Origin: an uncultured Collinsella sp.
Lineage (GTDB): Bacteria > Actinomycetota > Coriobacteriia > Coriobacteriales > Coriobacteriaceae
NCBI GenBank assembly: GCA_900551625.1
Contig: URWZ01000095.1
Coordinates: 1 to 6,467 of the forward strand
Reading direction: 5' to 3'
Length of the DNA stretch: 6,467 nt
The notes under the pieces are model-generated. The model had not been told where the DNA came from. It did no database searches and saw nothing but the letters and a program-made list of their open reading frames with translations. Shown piece after piece: positions 1-6,386 of the stretch. How positions within the stretch are numbered: position 1 is the first letter of the stretch; each line of letters begins with the position of its first letter. The translations under genes and the position numbers were made by a program.

Positions 1-68
1 CTTAAACAGTCCCTATTTCACCGCAACTTCCATGACCCCGTTACACCAACAAAGACTGTCCCAAACGA
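1..68. other. Region downstream of hisE, end of window
   Basis: These 68 nt follow the hisE stop codon and run to the window edge. I see no gene. There is no clean intrinsic terminator: the best inverted repeat is only 6 bp (6-11 with 54-59) and has no obvious U-tract. Positions 44-62 read ACCAACAAAGACTGTCCC on the plus strand, which resembles one arm and loop of the hairpin in the hisB-hisH spacer. The region is AT-richer than the genes, as expected for intergenic DNA. Whether transcription stops here or continues into another gene cannot be told. Confidence 0.5.
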
Positions 69-386
69 CTAGTGGCGGCGGGCGTTGAGTTCGCCGGCCA
101 ACTCGTCGAGGGTGATGCCGTAGCGCTCGAGCGTCACGAGCAGGTGGTAGACCAGGTCGCCGGCCTCGTAGCGAATGTGATCATGGTCGTTGTCCTTGCA
201 GGCCATGATGACCTCGCTCGCCTCCTCGGCAAGCTTCTTGAGTAGCTCATCCTCGACGTCGGTCAGCAGACGAGCGGTATAGCTCTCCTGCGGCGATGCG
301 TCGCGACGCCCATGAATCACCTCGGCCAACCCCGTCAGCGTCTCACCGATATTTCCATCCTGAACATTCGCAGTGCGCACACCCAT
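69..386 (-). CDS. hisE: Phosphoribosyl-ATP pyrophosphohydrolase HisE
   Basis: HisE hydrolyses phosphoribosyl-ATP to phosphoribosyl-AMP and pyrophosphate, step 2 of histidine synthesis, in the cytoplasm. The 105-residue product is the usual size for a stand-alone all-alpha MazG-like enzyme. Visible signatures are SYTARLL (35-41), the metal-binding KLAEEASE helix (51-58, with E54, E55 and E58) and the second acidic site EAGDLVYH (74-81, with D77). The ATG at 386 is preceded by AAAGGA at 394-399, 7 nt away, a good ribosome binding site. It is the last gene of the operon, 46 nt after hisI. HisI and HisE are fused in many bacteria but are separate here, each with its own start. The first 20 or so residues are less conserved in the family but need no other start. 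Confidence 0.97.
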   Translation of the reverse strand: MGVRTANVQDGNIGETLTGLAEVIHGRRDASPQESYTARLLTDVEDELLKKLAEEASEVIMACKDNDHDHIRYEAGDLVYHLLVTLERYGITLDELAGELNARRH

Positions 387-432
387 AGTTCAATCCTTTC
401 TGGTTGGCCAAGCGCCTAGTCGAGCGCCCGTC

Positions 433-762
433 CTACGCGAGTTTCTTAAAGAAGCAGGTACGGTTGCCGGTGTGGCAGGCCGGACCCGGCGAGTCGACCT
501 TGACCAGCAGCGTATCGCTATCGCAGTCGGCCCAGAGCTCCTTGACCGCTTGCATATTGCCGCTCGTCGCGCCCTTGTTCCAGAGCTCCTGGCGGCTACG
601 GCTCCAAAACCACGTGGTGCCGGTCTTGAGCGTCAACCCCACCGACTCCTCGTTCATCCAGGCAACCATAAGCACCTCGCCGGTGTCATACTGCTGAACA
701 ACACAAGGAATCAGCCCCTTGGCGTCGTATGTAAGCTTTGAAGGATCGGTTATCTCTTCCAT
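433..762 (-). CDS. hisI: Phosphoribosyl-AMP cyclohydrolase HisI
   Basis: HisI opens the adenine ring of phosphoribosyl-AMP to give ProFAR, step 3 of the pathway. It is a zinc- and magnesium-dependent homodimer. Counting from the ATG at 762 the product has 109 residues. Signatures are [11 protein letters not shown] (30-40), [16 protein letters not shown] (54-69), the acidic Mg site DCDSD (79-83) and the zinc cysteines C80, C96 (in ACHTG) and C103. The frame stays open upstream to a TTG at 831, which would add 23 residues. I prefer the ATG because the purine-rich GGGAAGAG (765-772) lies just before it, the TTG has no Shine-Dalgarno, the added residues match nothing in the family, and part of them would be encoded by the palindromic element in the spacer. 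The site before the ATG is itself modest. There is no HisE domain at the C-terminus; hisE is the next gene. Confidence 0.95.
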   Translation of the reverse strand: MEEITDPSKLTYDAKGLIPCVVQQYDTGEVLMVAWMNEESVGLTLKTGTTWFWSRSRQELWNKGATSGNMQAVKELWADCDSDTLLVKVDSPGPACHTGNRTCFFKKLA

Positions 763-764
763 TT

Positions 765-772
765 CTCTTCCC
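765..772 (-). promoter_or_regulatory. Ribosome binding site deciding the hisI start
   Basis: On the mRNA strand GGGAAGAG lies 2 nt before the ATG at 762. It is a weaker match to the anti-Shine-Dalgarno than the GGAGG-type sites of the other genes, but it is better than anything before the alternative in-frame TTG at 831. It supports the 109-residue form of HisI. Confidence 0.5.
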
Positions 773-800
773 AAATTCAAACTTCGCAGGTCGGCGAGGG

Positions 801-895
801 TTGTCCAGGTGCCCGAGATTACGAGCGACAAGCCCGACGACGCGTACTTAAGTACGCGAGGAGGGTTGGAGCCGAAAGGTCGGGTGCCTGGGCAA
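801..895. repeat. Large imperfect palindrome in the hisF-hisI spacer
   Basis: This 95-nt element fills most of the 142-nt spacer between hisF and hisI. Its outer arms, 801-816 and 880-895, are inverted repeats matching at 13 of 16 positions. The three differences are G-U wobbles if the plus strand is the RNA, and A-C mismatches in the operon mRNA. A second inner inverted segment joins 833-835 with 863-865 and weaker neighbours. The centre is a perfect 18-bp palindrome at 841-858, which could fold as a 7-bp stem with a TTAA loop. There is no U-tract, so it does not look like an intrinsic terminator. It resembles an extragenic palindromic or miniature mobile element, but I do not recognise a named family. 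It contains no convincing reading frame. Confidence 0.6.
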
Positions 896-904
896 GCCGC
901 AGCA

Positions 905-1687
905 TTAGAAGTCCAGCCTCACAGGAATGCCTTGGCTGGCCATATACTCTTTGACTTCGCGAATGCTGAACGTCCCAAAGTGAAAGACGCTCGCCGCCAG
1001 CACGGCATCGGCCTCGCCCTCGATCACGCCCTCGGCAAAATGCTCGAGCGCGCCCACACCGCCGCTCGCAATCACCGGAATCGGCACCGCGCGCGCCACG
1101 GCGCGGGTGAGCGCCAGGTCAAATCCGGCCTTGGTGCCGTCGCGGTCCATACTGGTGAGCAGGATCTCGCCGGCGCCGCGACGAGCCGCCTCCTCGGCCC
1201 ACGCCACCGCGTCGATGCCCGTGGCGTTGCGGCCGCCCGCCGTGAAGACCTCCCACTTGTCGGCACCAGATGCGCCGGGCAAACCGACGCGCTTGGCATC
1301 GATCGCCACGACCACGGCCTGGCTACCAAACGCCGCGGCAGCCTGGCTAATCAGCGACGGGTCGCGCACGGCGGCAGAGTTGAGCGACACCTTGTCGGCA
1401 CCGGCTGCAACCATGGTGCGCATGCCCGCCAGGTCGCGAAAACCGCCGCCCACGGTATAAGGAATAGCGAGCTCCTCGGCCGCATGCGCCGCCATCTCGA
1501 TGGTCGTCGCGCGGTTGTCGCTCGTGGCGGTAATGTCCAGGAAGACGACCTCGTCCGCACCCTCGCGGTCGTAGGCGCGCGCCAGCTCCACCGGATCGCC
1601 CGCATCGCGCAAGCTCACAAAGTTGACGCCCTTGACCACACGACCGTCCTTGACGTCCAGGCAGGGAATCACACGTTTGGTAAGCAT
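905..1687 (-). CDS. hisF: Imidazole glycerol phosphate synthase cyclase subunit HisF
   Basis: HisF is the (beta/alpha)8-barrel cyclase half of IGP synthase. It uses ammonia channelled from HisH to turn PRFAR into imidazole glycerol phosphate and AICAR, step 5. The product has 260 residues, normal for the family. The catalytic aspartates are D11 (in [14 protein letters not shown], 7-20) and D130 (in VVVAID). K19 and D98 (in GADKVSLNS) are also in place, and the phosphate-binding glycines lie at 80-82 (GGG) and in ASGGVG (207-212). The ATG at 1687 has GGAGGAG at 1694-1700, inside the end of hisA and 6 nt away. Only 3 nt separate it from the hisA stop codon. HisH, its partner, lies two genes upstream in the same tight block, which favours balanced expression. 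Confidence 0.98.
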   Translation of the reverse strand: MLTKRVIPCLDVKDGRVVKGVNFVSLRDAGDPVELARAYDREGADEVVFLDITATSDNRATTIEMAAHAAEELAIPYTVGGGFRDLAGMRTMVAAGADKVSLNSAAVRDPSLISQAAAAFGSQAVVVAIDAKRVGLPGASGADKWEVFTAGGRNATGIDAVAWAEEAARRGAGEILLTSMDRDGTKAGFDLALTRAVARAVPIPVIASGGVGALEHFAEGVIEGEADAVLAASVFHFGTFSIREVKEYMASQGIPVRLDF

Positions 1688-1690
1688 GGG

Positions 1691-2434
1691 CTACTCCTCC
1701 CCTCGGGCGGCGGCCAGCGCCTGTACCAGCGTAAAGTTGCCCTCGTAGAGCGCGCGACCGGTAATAGCACCTTCAATCGCGCCCTCACCCACTGCGGCCA
1801 GCGCGCGGATATCGTCGAGCGTCGAGATGCCGCCCGATGCCACGACGGGAAAGCCCGCGACCTCGGCCACATGGCGATACGCCGCCACATCGATGCCCGT
1901 CTGCATGCCATCGCGCGCAATGTCGGTATACACCAGATGCTTAAAACCCAGCTCGGAAAGCTGCGCCACGGCGTCGTCGAGCGCCACGCCCGCGCCGTCA
2001 CGCCAGCCATTCACCTTGACCTGGCCGTCGCGTGCGGCGATATCTGCCACCAACAGCTCGCCAAAGCCTTGGGCCGCCACCTCGGCAAAACCCGGCTCGG
2101 TCACCAGTACGGTGCCCAGCGCGATACGGCGAGCACCATAGCCGGCCAGCTCGTCGATGCGCGCGAGCGAGCGGACGCCGCCGCCCACGTCCACGGACAG
2201 ACCGTCGACGCCGCAGATGGCCTTAATCGCCGCCGAGTTGGCAGCGCATGTGTCCTCGTCCTCGCCAAAGGCAGCGGACAGGTCGACGACGTGCACCCAG
2301 CTTGCGCCCTGCTCGGCAAACGAGCGAGCAACGGCCACGGGGTCGTCGGAATATACCTTGCAGCGGCTGCGGTCGCCACGCTCCAGGCGCACGACTTTGC
2401 CGCCGATCAGATCGATTGCGGGAAACAGAATCAT
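1691..2434 (-). CDS. hisA: ProFAR isomerase HisA
   Basis: HisA carries out the Amadori rearrangement of ProFAR to PRFAR, step 4, supplying the substrate of HisF-HisH. It is a (beta/alpha)8 barrel of 247 residues, the usual length. D8 (in FPAIDLIGGKVVRL) and D171 (in YTDIARDG) stand at the family's conserved aspartate positions. Phosphate-binding motifs are DVGGGVRS (82-89) and ASGGIST (199-205). Actinobacteria often use a dual HisA/TrpF enzyme, PriA. Here the segment at 140-150 reads VNGWRDGAG without the arginine just before GW that I associate with PriA, so plain HisA is the better call, but this is inference. The ATG overlaps the hisH stop as ATGA (2431-2434), with GAGGGGG at 2442-2448 as ribosome binding site. 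Translation is probably coupled to hisH. Confidence 0.97.
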   Translation of the reverse strand: MILFPAIDLIGGKVVRLERGDRSRCKVYSDDPVAVARSFAEQGASWVHVVDLSAAFGEDEDTCAANSAAIKAICGVDGLSVDVGGGVRSLARIDELAGYGARRIALGTVLVTEPGFAEVAAQGFGELLVADIAARDGQVKVNGWRDGAGVALDDAVAQLSELGFKHLVYTDIARDGMQTGIDVAAYRHVAEVAGFPVVASGGISTLDDIRALAAVGEGAIEGAITGRALYEGNFTLVQALAAARGEE

Positions 2435-3132
2435 CGGCCGGCCCCCTCGACGATGCTCACGAAGTTCTTAAGGATGCGCTGACCCAGCGCGGAGGATTTC
2501 TCGGGATGGAACTGGCAGCCCCACACGTTGCCATGACGCACGATGCACGGGAAGCTCCGCGTATAGTGCGTGCGCGCCAGCACATCAGCGGCATCGGCGT
2601 CGTCGGCCACCGCGTAGCTGTGGGTAAAGTACATGTTGGCACCCTCGGCAAAACCAGCAAGCAGCGGATCGGCCGCGCCGGCGGGCGTCATGTGCACCTG
2701 GTCCCAGCCCACGTGCGGCACCTTCAGGCGGCTCGACTCCAAGCGTGTGCACGAGCCGCGCATAATACCCAGGCCATCGACCCAGGGACCGCCAGCCTGC
2801 TCGGAGGTGTTGCCGTCGGCGACCGCGCCCTCGTCCGCAGGCACGCCCTCGTTGCCGCGCTCAAAAAACAGTTGAAGACCCAGGCAGACGCCGAGCAGCG
2901 GAGTTCCGGCGGCGACGGCATCGAGCACCGCGTCCGCCTCGCCGCTCTGGCGCATAAAGGCGATCGCGTCATAGAACGCGCCCACGCCCGGGATGACCAG
3001 GCCGTCGGCATTGCGGATCTGCTCCGAATCGTCCGACGTGCAGGCGGCGGCACCGGCGCGCGCAAGCCCGCGCACGACGCTCGACAAGTTGCCCTTGTGG
3101 TAGTCGACCACCACGATCTTCGGTTCGCCCAC
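2431..3132 (-). CDS. hisH: Imidazole glycerol phosphate synthase amidotransferase HisH
   Basis: HisH is the class I glutamine amidotransferase that frees ammonia from glutamine and passes it into the HisF barrel. The triad is complete: C83 in GVCLGLQLF, H209 and E211 in QFHPEKSS. Other family marks are DYHKGNLSSV (10-19), PGVGAF (48-53) and VPHVGWDQV (138-146). The product has 233 residues against about 200 in the family. Much of the excess seems to lie in an acidic, glycine-rich loop near residues 94-117, between the nucleophile helix and VDGLGIM. The start is a GTG, chosen because AGAGGAGGG lies 4 nt before it and the MGEPKIVVVDY N-terminus aligns with the family. It opens the second tight block of the operon (hisH-hisA-hisF), after a 79-nt structured spacer, and overlaps hisA by 4 nt. 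Confidence 0.97.
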   Translation of the reverse strand: MGEPKIVVVDYHKGNLSSVVRGLARAGAAACTSDDSEQIRNADGLVIPGVGAFYDAIAFMRQSGEADAVLDAVAAGTPLLGVCLGLQLFFERGNEGVPADEGAVADGNTSEQAGGPWVDGLGIMRGSCTRLESSRLKVPHVGWDQVHMTPAGAADPLLAGFAEGANMYFTHSYAVADDADAADVLARTHYTRSFPCIVRHGNVWGCQFHPEKSSALGQRILKNFVSIVEGAGR

Positions 3133-3136
3133 GCGA

Positions 3137-3145
3137 CCCTCCTCT
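3137..3145 (-). promoter_or_regulatory. Strong ribosome binding site of hisH (GTG start)
   Basis: AGAGGAGGG on the mRNA strand lies 4 nt before the GTG at 3132. This near-perfect site, together with the absence of an upstream ATG matching the HisH N-terminus, fixes the unusual start codon. It also shows that hisH is loaded independently and not by coupling to hisB, whose stop is 79 nt away. Confidence 0.8.
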
Positions 3146-3156
3146 TCCCATCATCC

Positions 3157-3211
3157 AAAACCACCACAAAGGGGACAGGCACTTTCGTGGTGGTTTTTGC
3201 CTTTGTGGCGG
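3157..3211. repeat. Hairpin repeat with a third arm copy, hisB-hisH spacer
   Basis: The 79-nt spacer holds a long inverted repeat. 3157-3171 pairs with 3182-3197, giving 15 bp with one bulged C at 3186, around a 10-nt loop (3172-3181). The loop region reads GGGGACAGGCAC on the plus strand. A third copy of the arm, CTTTGTGGCGG, lies at 3201-3211 in direct orientation and runs up to the hisB stop codon. In the mRNA this third copy can also pair with the distal arm, with one G-U wobble, so two hairpins compete. Short T-runs follow the stem on both strands (4 T on the mRNA, 5 T on the plus strand), so it may act as a weak terminator or a transcript-stabilising REP-like element. Confidence 0.6.
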
Positions 3212-3799
3212 TTACAGCGAGCCCTTGGTGCTGGGAATGCCCTGCACGCGGGGGTCCAGCTCGCAGGCGCGGCGCATCGTGCGGCCCACGGCCTTAAAGG
3301 CGGCCTCGATAATGTGATGCGAGTTGCCGCCCACCAGCTCGCGCACGTGCAGCGTGAGCTTGGCATCGCGCGCAAAGGCGTAGAAGAACTCGACGGCCAG
3401 CTCGGTATCGAAGCTGCCCACGCGCTCGGTCGGCACGGGCAGCTCGCAGTAGGCCTGCCCGCGGCCCGAAATATCAACAGCAGCCATCACGAGCGTCTCG
3501 TCCATGGCGATCGCCGCGTCGGCAAAGCGCGTAATGCCCGCCTTGTCGCCCAGCGCCCGGCAAAACGCCTCGCCCAGCACAATACCTGTGTCCTCGACGG
3601 TGTGATGCGCATCGACCTCGACGTCGCCCACCGCGTGCACCGTCAGATCGAACAGACCATGGCGGCCAAAAGCGTTGAGCATGTGGTCGAAAAACGGCAC
3701 GCCGGTCGAGATATCGCACACGCCGCTTCCGTCCAGGTCGAGCTTTACGACAATGTCGGTCTCGCCCGTCTTGCGGGTCACCTCGGCATAGCGGTCCAT
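3212..3799 (-). CDS. hisB: Imidazoleglycerol-phosphate dehydratase HisB
   Basis: HisB removes water from imidazole glycerol phosphate to give imidazole acetol phosphate, step 6. The family forms a manganese-bound 24-mer. The 195-residue product is the single-domain form. The two pseudo-repeats show the metal motifs: FFDHML (36-41), DAHHTVED (63-70, with H65, H66 and E69) and GGNSHHIIEAAFKA (157-170, with H161, H162 and E165). The C-terminus ends in PSTKGSL, typical of the family. There is no N-terminal HAD phosphatase domain as in enteric HisB, so histidinol-phosphate phosphatase must be encoded elsewhere. The ATG abuts the hisC stop codon (TAGATG), and GGAGGAG at 3806-3812 inside the end of hisC serves as its ribosome binding site, so the two are probably translationally coupled. 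Confidence 0.98.
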   Translation of the reverse strand: MDRYAEVTRKTGETDIVVKLDLDGSGVCDISTGVPFFDHMLNAFGRHGLFDLTVHAVGDVEVDAHHTVEDTGIVLGEAFCRALGDKAGITRFADAAIAMDETLVMAAVDISGRGQAYCELPVPTERVGSFDTELAVEFFYAFARDAKLTLHVRELVGGNSHHIIEAAFKAVGRTMRRACELDPRVQGIPSTKGSL

Positions 3800-4915
3800 C
3801 TACATCTCCTCCTTCACCAGCGTGGCAAACGCTGCCAGCACCTCGTCATTTTCCTGCGGGGTGCCCACGGTAATGCGCAGGCAGTCCGCGAGCCCCGGCG
3901 CGTAGCTAAAGTCGCGCACCAAAATTGAATACTCGTCGCGCAGGCGCTCGCGCACGCGCGTGGCATGCGGCGTGCGCACGAGCACAAAGTTCGCCGCGCT
4001 CGGCCACGCCTCCACGGGCAAGCCCTCGGCAGCCATCACGCGCAGAGCGGCCAGCTCGCGCTCACGCTCGGATGCGACCTGCGCCACCACAGGTGCGTAG
4101 GCATCACGGGCACGCACGCAGACAAGCGCGGCGGCCTGGCTCAGCACGTTAACCGAGTAGATCTGGCGAATCGCCGCAAACACATCGATGACCTCGGGCG
4201 CCGCGATCACATAGCCCAGACGCGTGCCGGCGGCGCCGAACGCCTTGGACAGCGTATGCAGAATCGCCAGGTTGGGATGCTCGGCGATAAGCCCCTGCGC
4301 CGTGGTGGCCGCGCCAAACGAATCATCGGCAAACTCCACGTAGGCCTCGTCGACCATCACCATGCCGGGGCAGGCATCGCACAGAGCCGCAACAAAGTCG
4401 AGCGGCGCCACGTCACCCGTGGGATTGTTGGGCGAGGTCACGATCGCCAGATTGCACTCGGGAGCCGCCGCAAGCACCGCCGCCTGGTCGAGCTCAAAGG
4501 TCGCCGGGTCGCGCCACACGTCGCGCACCTCGGTCTGGCACAGCGACGCAAAGAACGCATACTCGCTAAAGCACGGCGGGCAGTTGAGCAGGGTCCGCCC
4601 CGCGCCGCCAAACGCCAGCAAGTAGTTATAGAGCAGCTCGTCACCGCCGTTGCCCACGCAGATGTTCTCGCGCGTCACGCCATGCCAAGCAGCAAGCTCA
4701 TCGCGCAGGTCGTTGGACATGGGGTCGGGATAACGGTTGAGCGGTGTGGCAGCCAGGACCGCATCAACCGCCTCGCGCACGCCGGCCGGCACGGGATAGG
4801 TGTTCTCGTTGGCCGAAAGATTGATGCGCGTGGGCGTAAAGTTGGGATCGTAGGGCTCAATGCCGGCCAAGTAGGGCTGGACGAGCTCCTTCATGCGGGG
4901 CGTCAGCTCGGCCAT
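3800..4915 (-). CDS. hisC: Histidinol-phosphate aminotransferase HisC
   Basis: HisC is a PLP-dependent fold-type I aminotransferase that passes the amino group of glutamate to imidazole acetol phosphate, giving histidinol phosphate (step 7). From the ATG at 4915 it has 371 residues, normal for the family. Visible are the N-terminal LSANENTYPVP (33-43), the cofactor-binding GNGGDELL (88-95), SPNNPTG (161-167), VDEAYVEF (188-195) with D189 and Y192, the PLP lysine K224 in TLSKAFG, R232 in GTRLGY, and R347 in CLRITVG for the substrate carboxylate. An in-frame upstream start at 4948 would add 11 residues, but that lies inside hisD. The ATG at 4915 has a perfect GAGGAGG 6 nt before it and starts 1 nt after the hisD stop. 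Confidence 0.98.
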   Translation of the reverse strand: MAELTPRMKELVQPYLAGIEPYDPNFTPTRINLSANENTYPVPAGVREAVDAVLAATPLNRYPDPMSNDLRDELAAWHGVTRENICVGNGGDELLYNYLLAFGGAGRTLLNCPPCFSEYAFFASLCQTEVRDVWRDPATFELDQAAVLAAAPECNLAIVTSPNNPTGDVAPLDFVAALCDACPGMVMVDEAYVEFADDSFGAATTAQGLIAEHPNLAILHTLSKAFGAAGTRLGYVIAAPEVIDVFAAIRQIYSVNVLSQAAALVCVRARDAYAPVVAQVASERERELAALRVMAAEGLPVEAWPSAANFVLVRTPHATRVRERLRDEYSILVRDFSYAPGLADCLRITVGTPQENDEVLAAFATLVKEEM

Positions 4916-4916
4916 A

Positions 4917-6353
4917 TTAGGCCTCCTCGACGACCGCGTCAGCACCATTCGCGCTTACAGCCGCCAGGTCCACGCCCTCGGCAACCGTCGCCACGGCGTC
5001 GCCCGGCCAGGCGACCTTGGTCAGGTCGGCCGCGGCCAGAGACTCGGCACTCACGGCATCCTCGCCCTGCTCCAACACACGGCGACGCAGAGCGGCGGAA
5101 AGCGCGTGTGCCCACAGGCCCTCGGCCTCGGCCAGGCGCTGCGTAGCGGGAGCGTCGGAGAGCAGGCCCTCGGGCGTATAGCAGATAACGCTCGAGCGCT
5201 TGACGAACTCTTCGACCGAAAGCGGGTTGGAGAACATGGCCGTGCCACCGGTCGGCAGCGTGTGGTTGGGGCCGGCGACGTAATCGCCGAGCGGCTCGGA
5301 GCTCCAAGCGCCCACAAAGATGGCGCCGGCGTTGCGAATACCGCCGAGCAGACCCATCGCGTCCTTGCAGTGCAGCTCAAGGTGCTCGGGTGCCACGGTG
5401 TTCACGGCCTCGACAGCGGCAGCCATGTCGGCGACCACTACGATGGTGCCCTCGTTATCGAGCGAGGCACGCGTGATCTCGGCACGCGGCGACTGCGCCA
5501 CCAGGATGTCGATACCCGCCTCGACCTCGCGCGCAAACTGCTCGTCGCAGGTCACCAGATAGCAGGCTGCCAGCGGATCGTGCTCGGCCTGAGCCATCAG
5601 GTCGGCCGCGACCACCATGGGCTTGGCCGTAGCATCGGCCAGCACGCAGACCTCGGACGGGCCGGCGACCATGTCGATGCCCACGTCGCCGGAGACGATC
5701 TGCTTGGCAGCGGCAACAAAAGCGTTGCCCGGACCGGTGATTTTGTCGACGCGCGGAATGGTCTCGGTACCGTACGCCAGCGCGGCCACGGCCTGAGCGC
5801 CGCCCACCATATAGATCTCATCCACGCCGCCGAGCTTTGCCGCGGCGAGCGTGTAGGGGCTGATCAGGCCGTCCTTTTGCGGCGGCGTCACCATGACCAC
5901 GCGCTTGACGCCGGCCACCTTGGCGGGAATGGCATTCATGAGCACCGTGGAAGGATACTGCGCGCGACCGCCCGGCACATAGATGCCGGCCGCCGCAAGC
6001 GGGGTCACCTTAACGCCGAGCATCGTGCCGTCCGCACGCGTGGTAAACCAGCTCTGCTCGACCTCGCGCTGGTGGAACTCGCGAATCTGGCGCGCGGCCT
6101 TCTCGAGCGCGGCAACAAAGGCCGGATCAAGACCTTCGAGCGCGGCATCGATCTGCTCTTGCGGCAAGCGGAAGCTCTGCAGCTCGACACCGTCAAAACG
6201 CTGACAGTAATCGCGCACCGCGGCATCGCCGTTGGCACGCACGTTGGCCACGATATCGCGGGCGGCGTCGACGATGTTTTGCGGCAGCACACCCTTGCGG
6301 TTGAGCTGGTTGGTAACGAGGCGCTCACCGGGAGCAAGCTTGATGGTCTTCAT
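4917..6353 (-). CDS. hisD: Histidinol dehydrogenase HisD
   Basis: HisD catalyses the last two steps, oxidising L-histidinol through histidinal to L-histidine with two NAD+. It is a zinc homodimer. Key residues are all present: zinc ligands Q255 and H258 (in AQAEHDP), D357 (in GDYVAGPNH) and H416 (in LWAHALS), and the catalytic pair E323-H324 in APEHLEL. YVPGGRAQYPS (125-135) and KITGPGN (204-210) are also typical. The start is the ATG at 6353, with AGGGGA at 6361-6366. The same frame runs on for 35 codons into the adapter at the window end and would begin MCIRDR, a known product of that adapter, so the longer form is false. At 478 residues it exceeds the family's roughly 430; the excess is an Ala-rich, acidic C-terminal tail (about 431-478). 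It is the first gene seen of the operon. Confidence 0.97.
   Translation of the reverse strand: MKTIKLAPGERLVTNQLNRKGVLPQNIVDAARDIVANVRANGDAAVRDYCQRFDGVELQSFRLPQEQIDAALEGLDPAFVAALEKAARQIREFHQREVEQSWFTTRADGTMLGVKVTPLAAAGIYVPGGRAQYPSTVLMNAIPAKVAGVKRVVMVTPPQKDGLISPYTLAAAKLGGVDEIYMVGGAQAVAALAYGTETIPRVDKITGPGNAFVAAAKQIVSGDVGIDMVAGPSEVCVLADATAKPMVVAADLMAQAEHDPLAACYLVTCDEQFAREVEAGIDILVAQSPRAEITRASLDNEGTIVVVADMAAAVEAVNTVAPEHLELHCKDAMGLLGGIRNAGAIFVGAWSSEPLGDYVAGPNHTLPTGGTAMFSNPLSVEEFVKRSSVICYTPEGLLSDAPATQRLAEAEGLWAHALSAALRRRVLEQGEDAVSAESLAAADLTKVAWPGDAVATVAEGVDLAAVSANGADAVVEEA
4922..4928 (-). promoter_or_regulatory. Ribosome binding site of hisC inside hisD
   Basis: GAGGAGG on the mRNA strand lies 6 nt before the hisC ATG at 4915. 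It is made from the last codons of hisD, so the tail of HisD (EEA) is constrained partly by this signal. It fixes the hisC start at 4915 rather than the upstream in-frame candidate at 4948. Confidence 0.85.
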
Positions 6354-6360
6354 ATCGGTA

Positions 6361-6366
6361 TCCCCT
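6361..6366 (-). promoter_or_regulatory. Ribosome binding site deciding the hisD start
   Basis: AGGGGA on the mRNA strand lies 7 nt before the ATG at 6353. It supports translation starting at MKTIKLAPGERL and argues against the longer frame that begins in adapter sequence. Confidence 0.75.
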
Positions 6367-6386
6367 ATCGGTCGAGGTTGTGTTCG

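Noticed and set aside
387..432. Direct repeat AGCGCC in the hisI-hisE gap as a regulatory site
   Set aside because: Two copies of a 6-mer in GC-rich DNA are expected by chance and form no clear structure; the gap otherwise holds only the hisE ribosome binding site.
763..831. N-terminal extension of HisI from a TTG at 831
   Set aside because: It has no ribosome binding site, the added residues match no HisI feature, and part of the sequence belongs to the palindromic element.
719..2482. A 587-codon open frame on the plus strand, antisense to hisF and hisA
   Set aside because: It is a shadow of GC-rich coding DNA: its product is rich in His, Arg, Ala and Gly with no domain, and it lies opposite two intact conserved genes.
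3965..5146. A 393-codon open frame on the plus strand opposite hisC and hisD
   Set aside because: Same cause: low-complexity Arg/Pro/His-rich translation, no recognised motif, and it lies opposite well-conserved enzymes.
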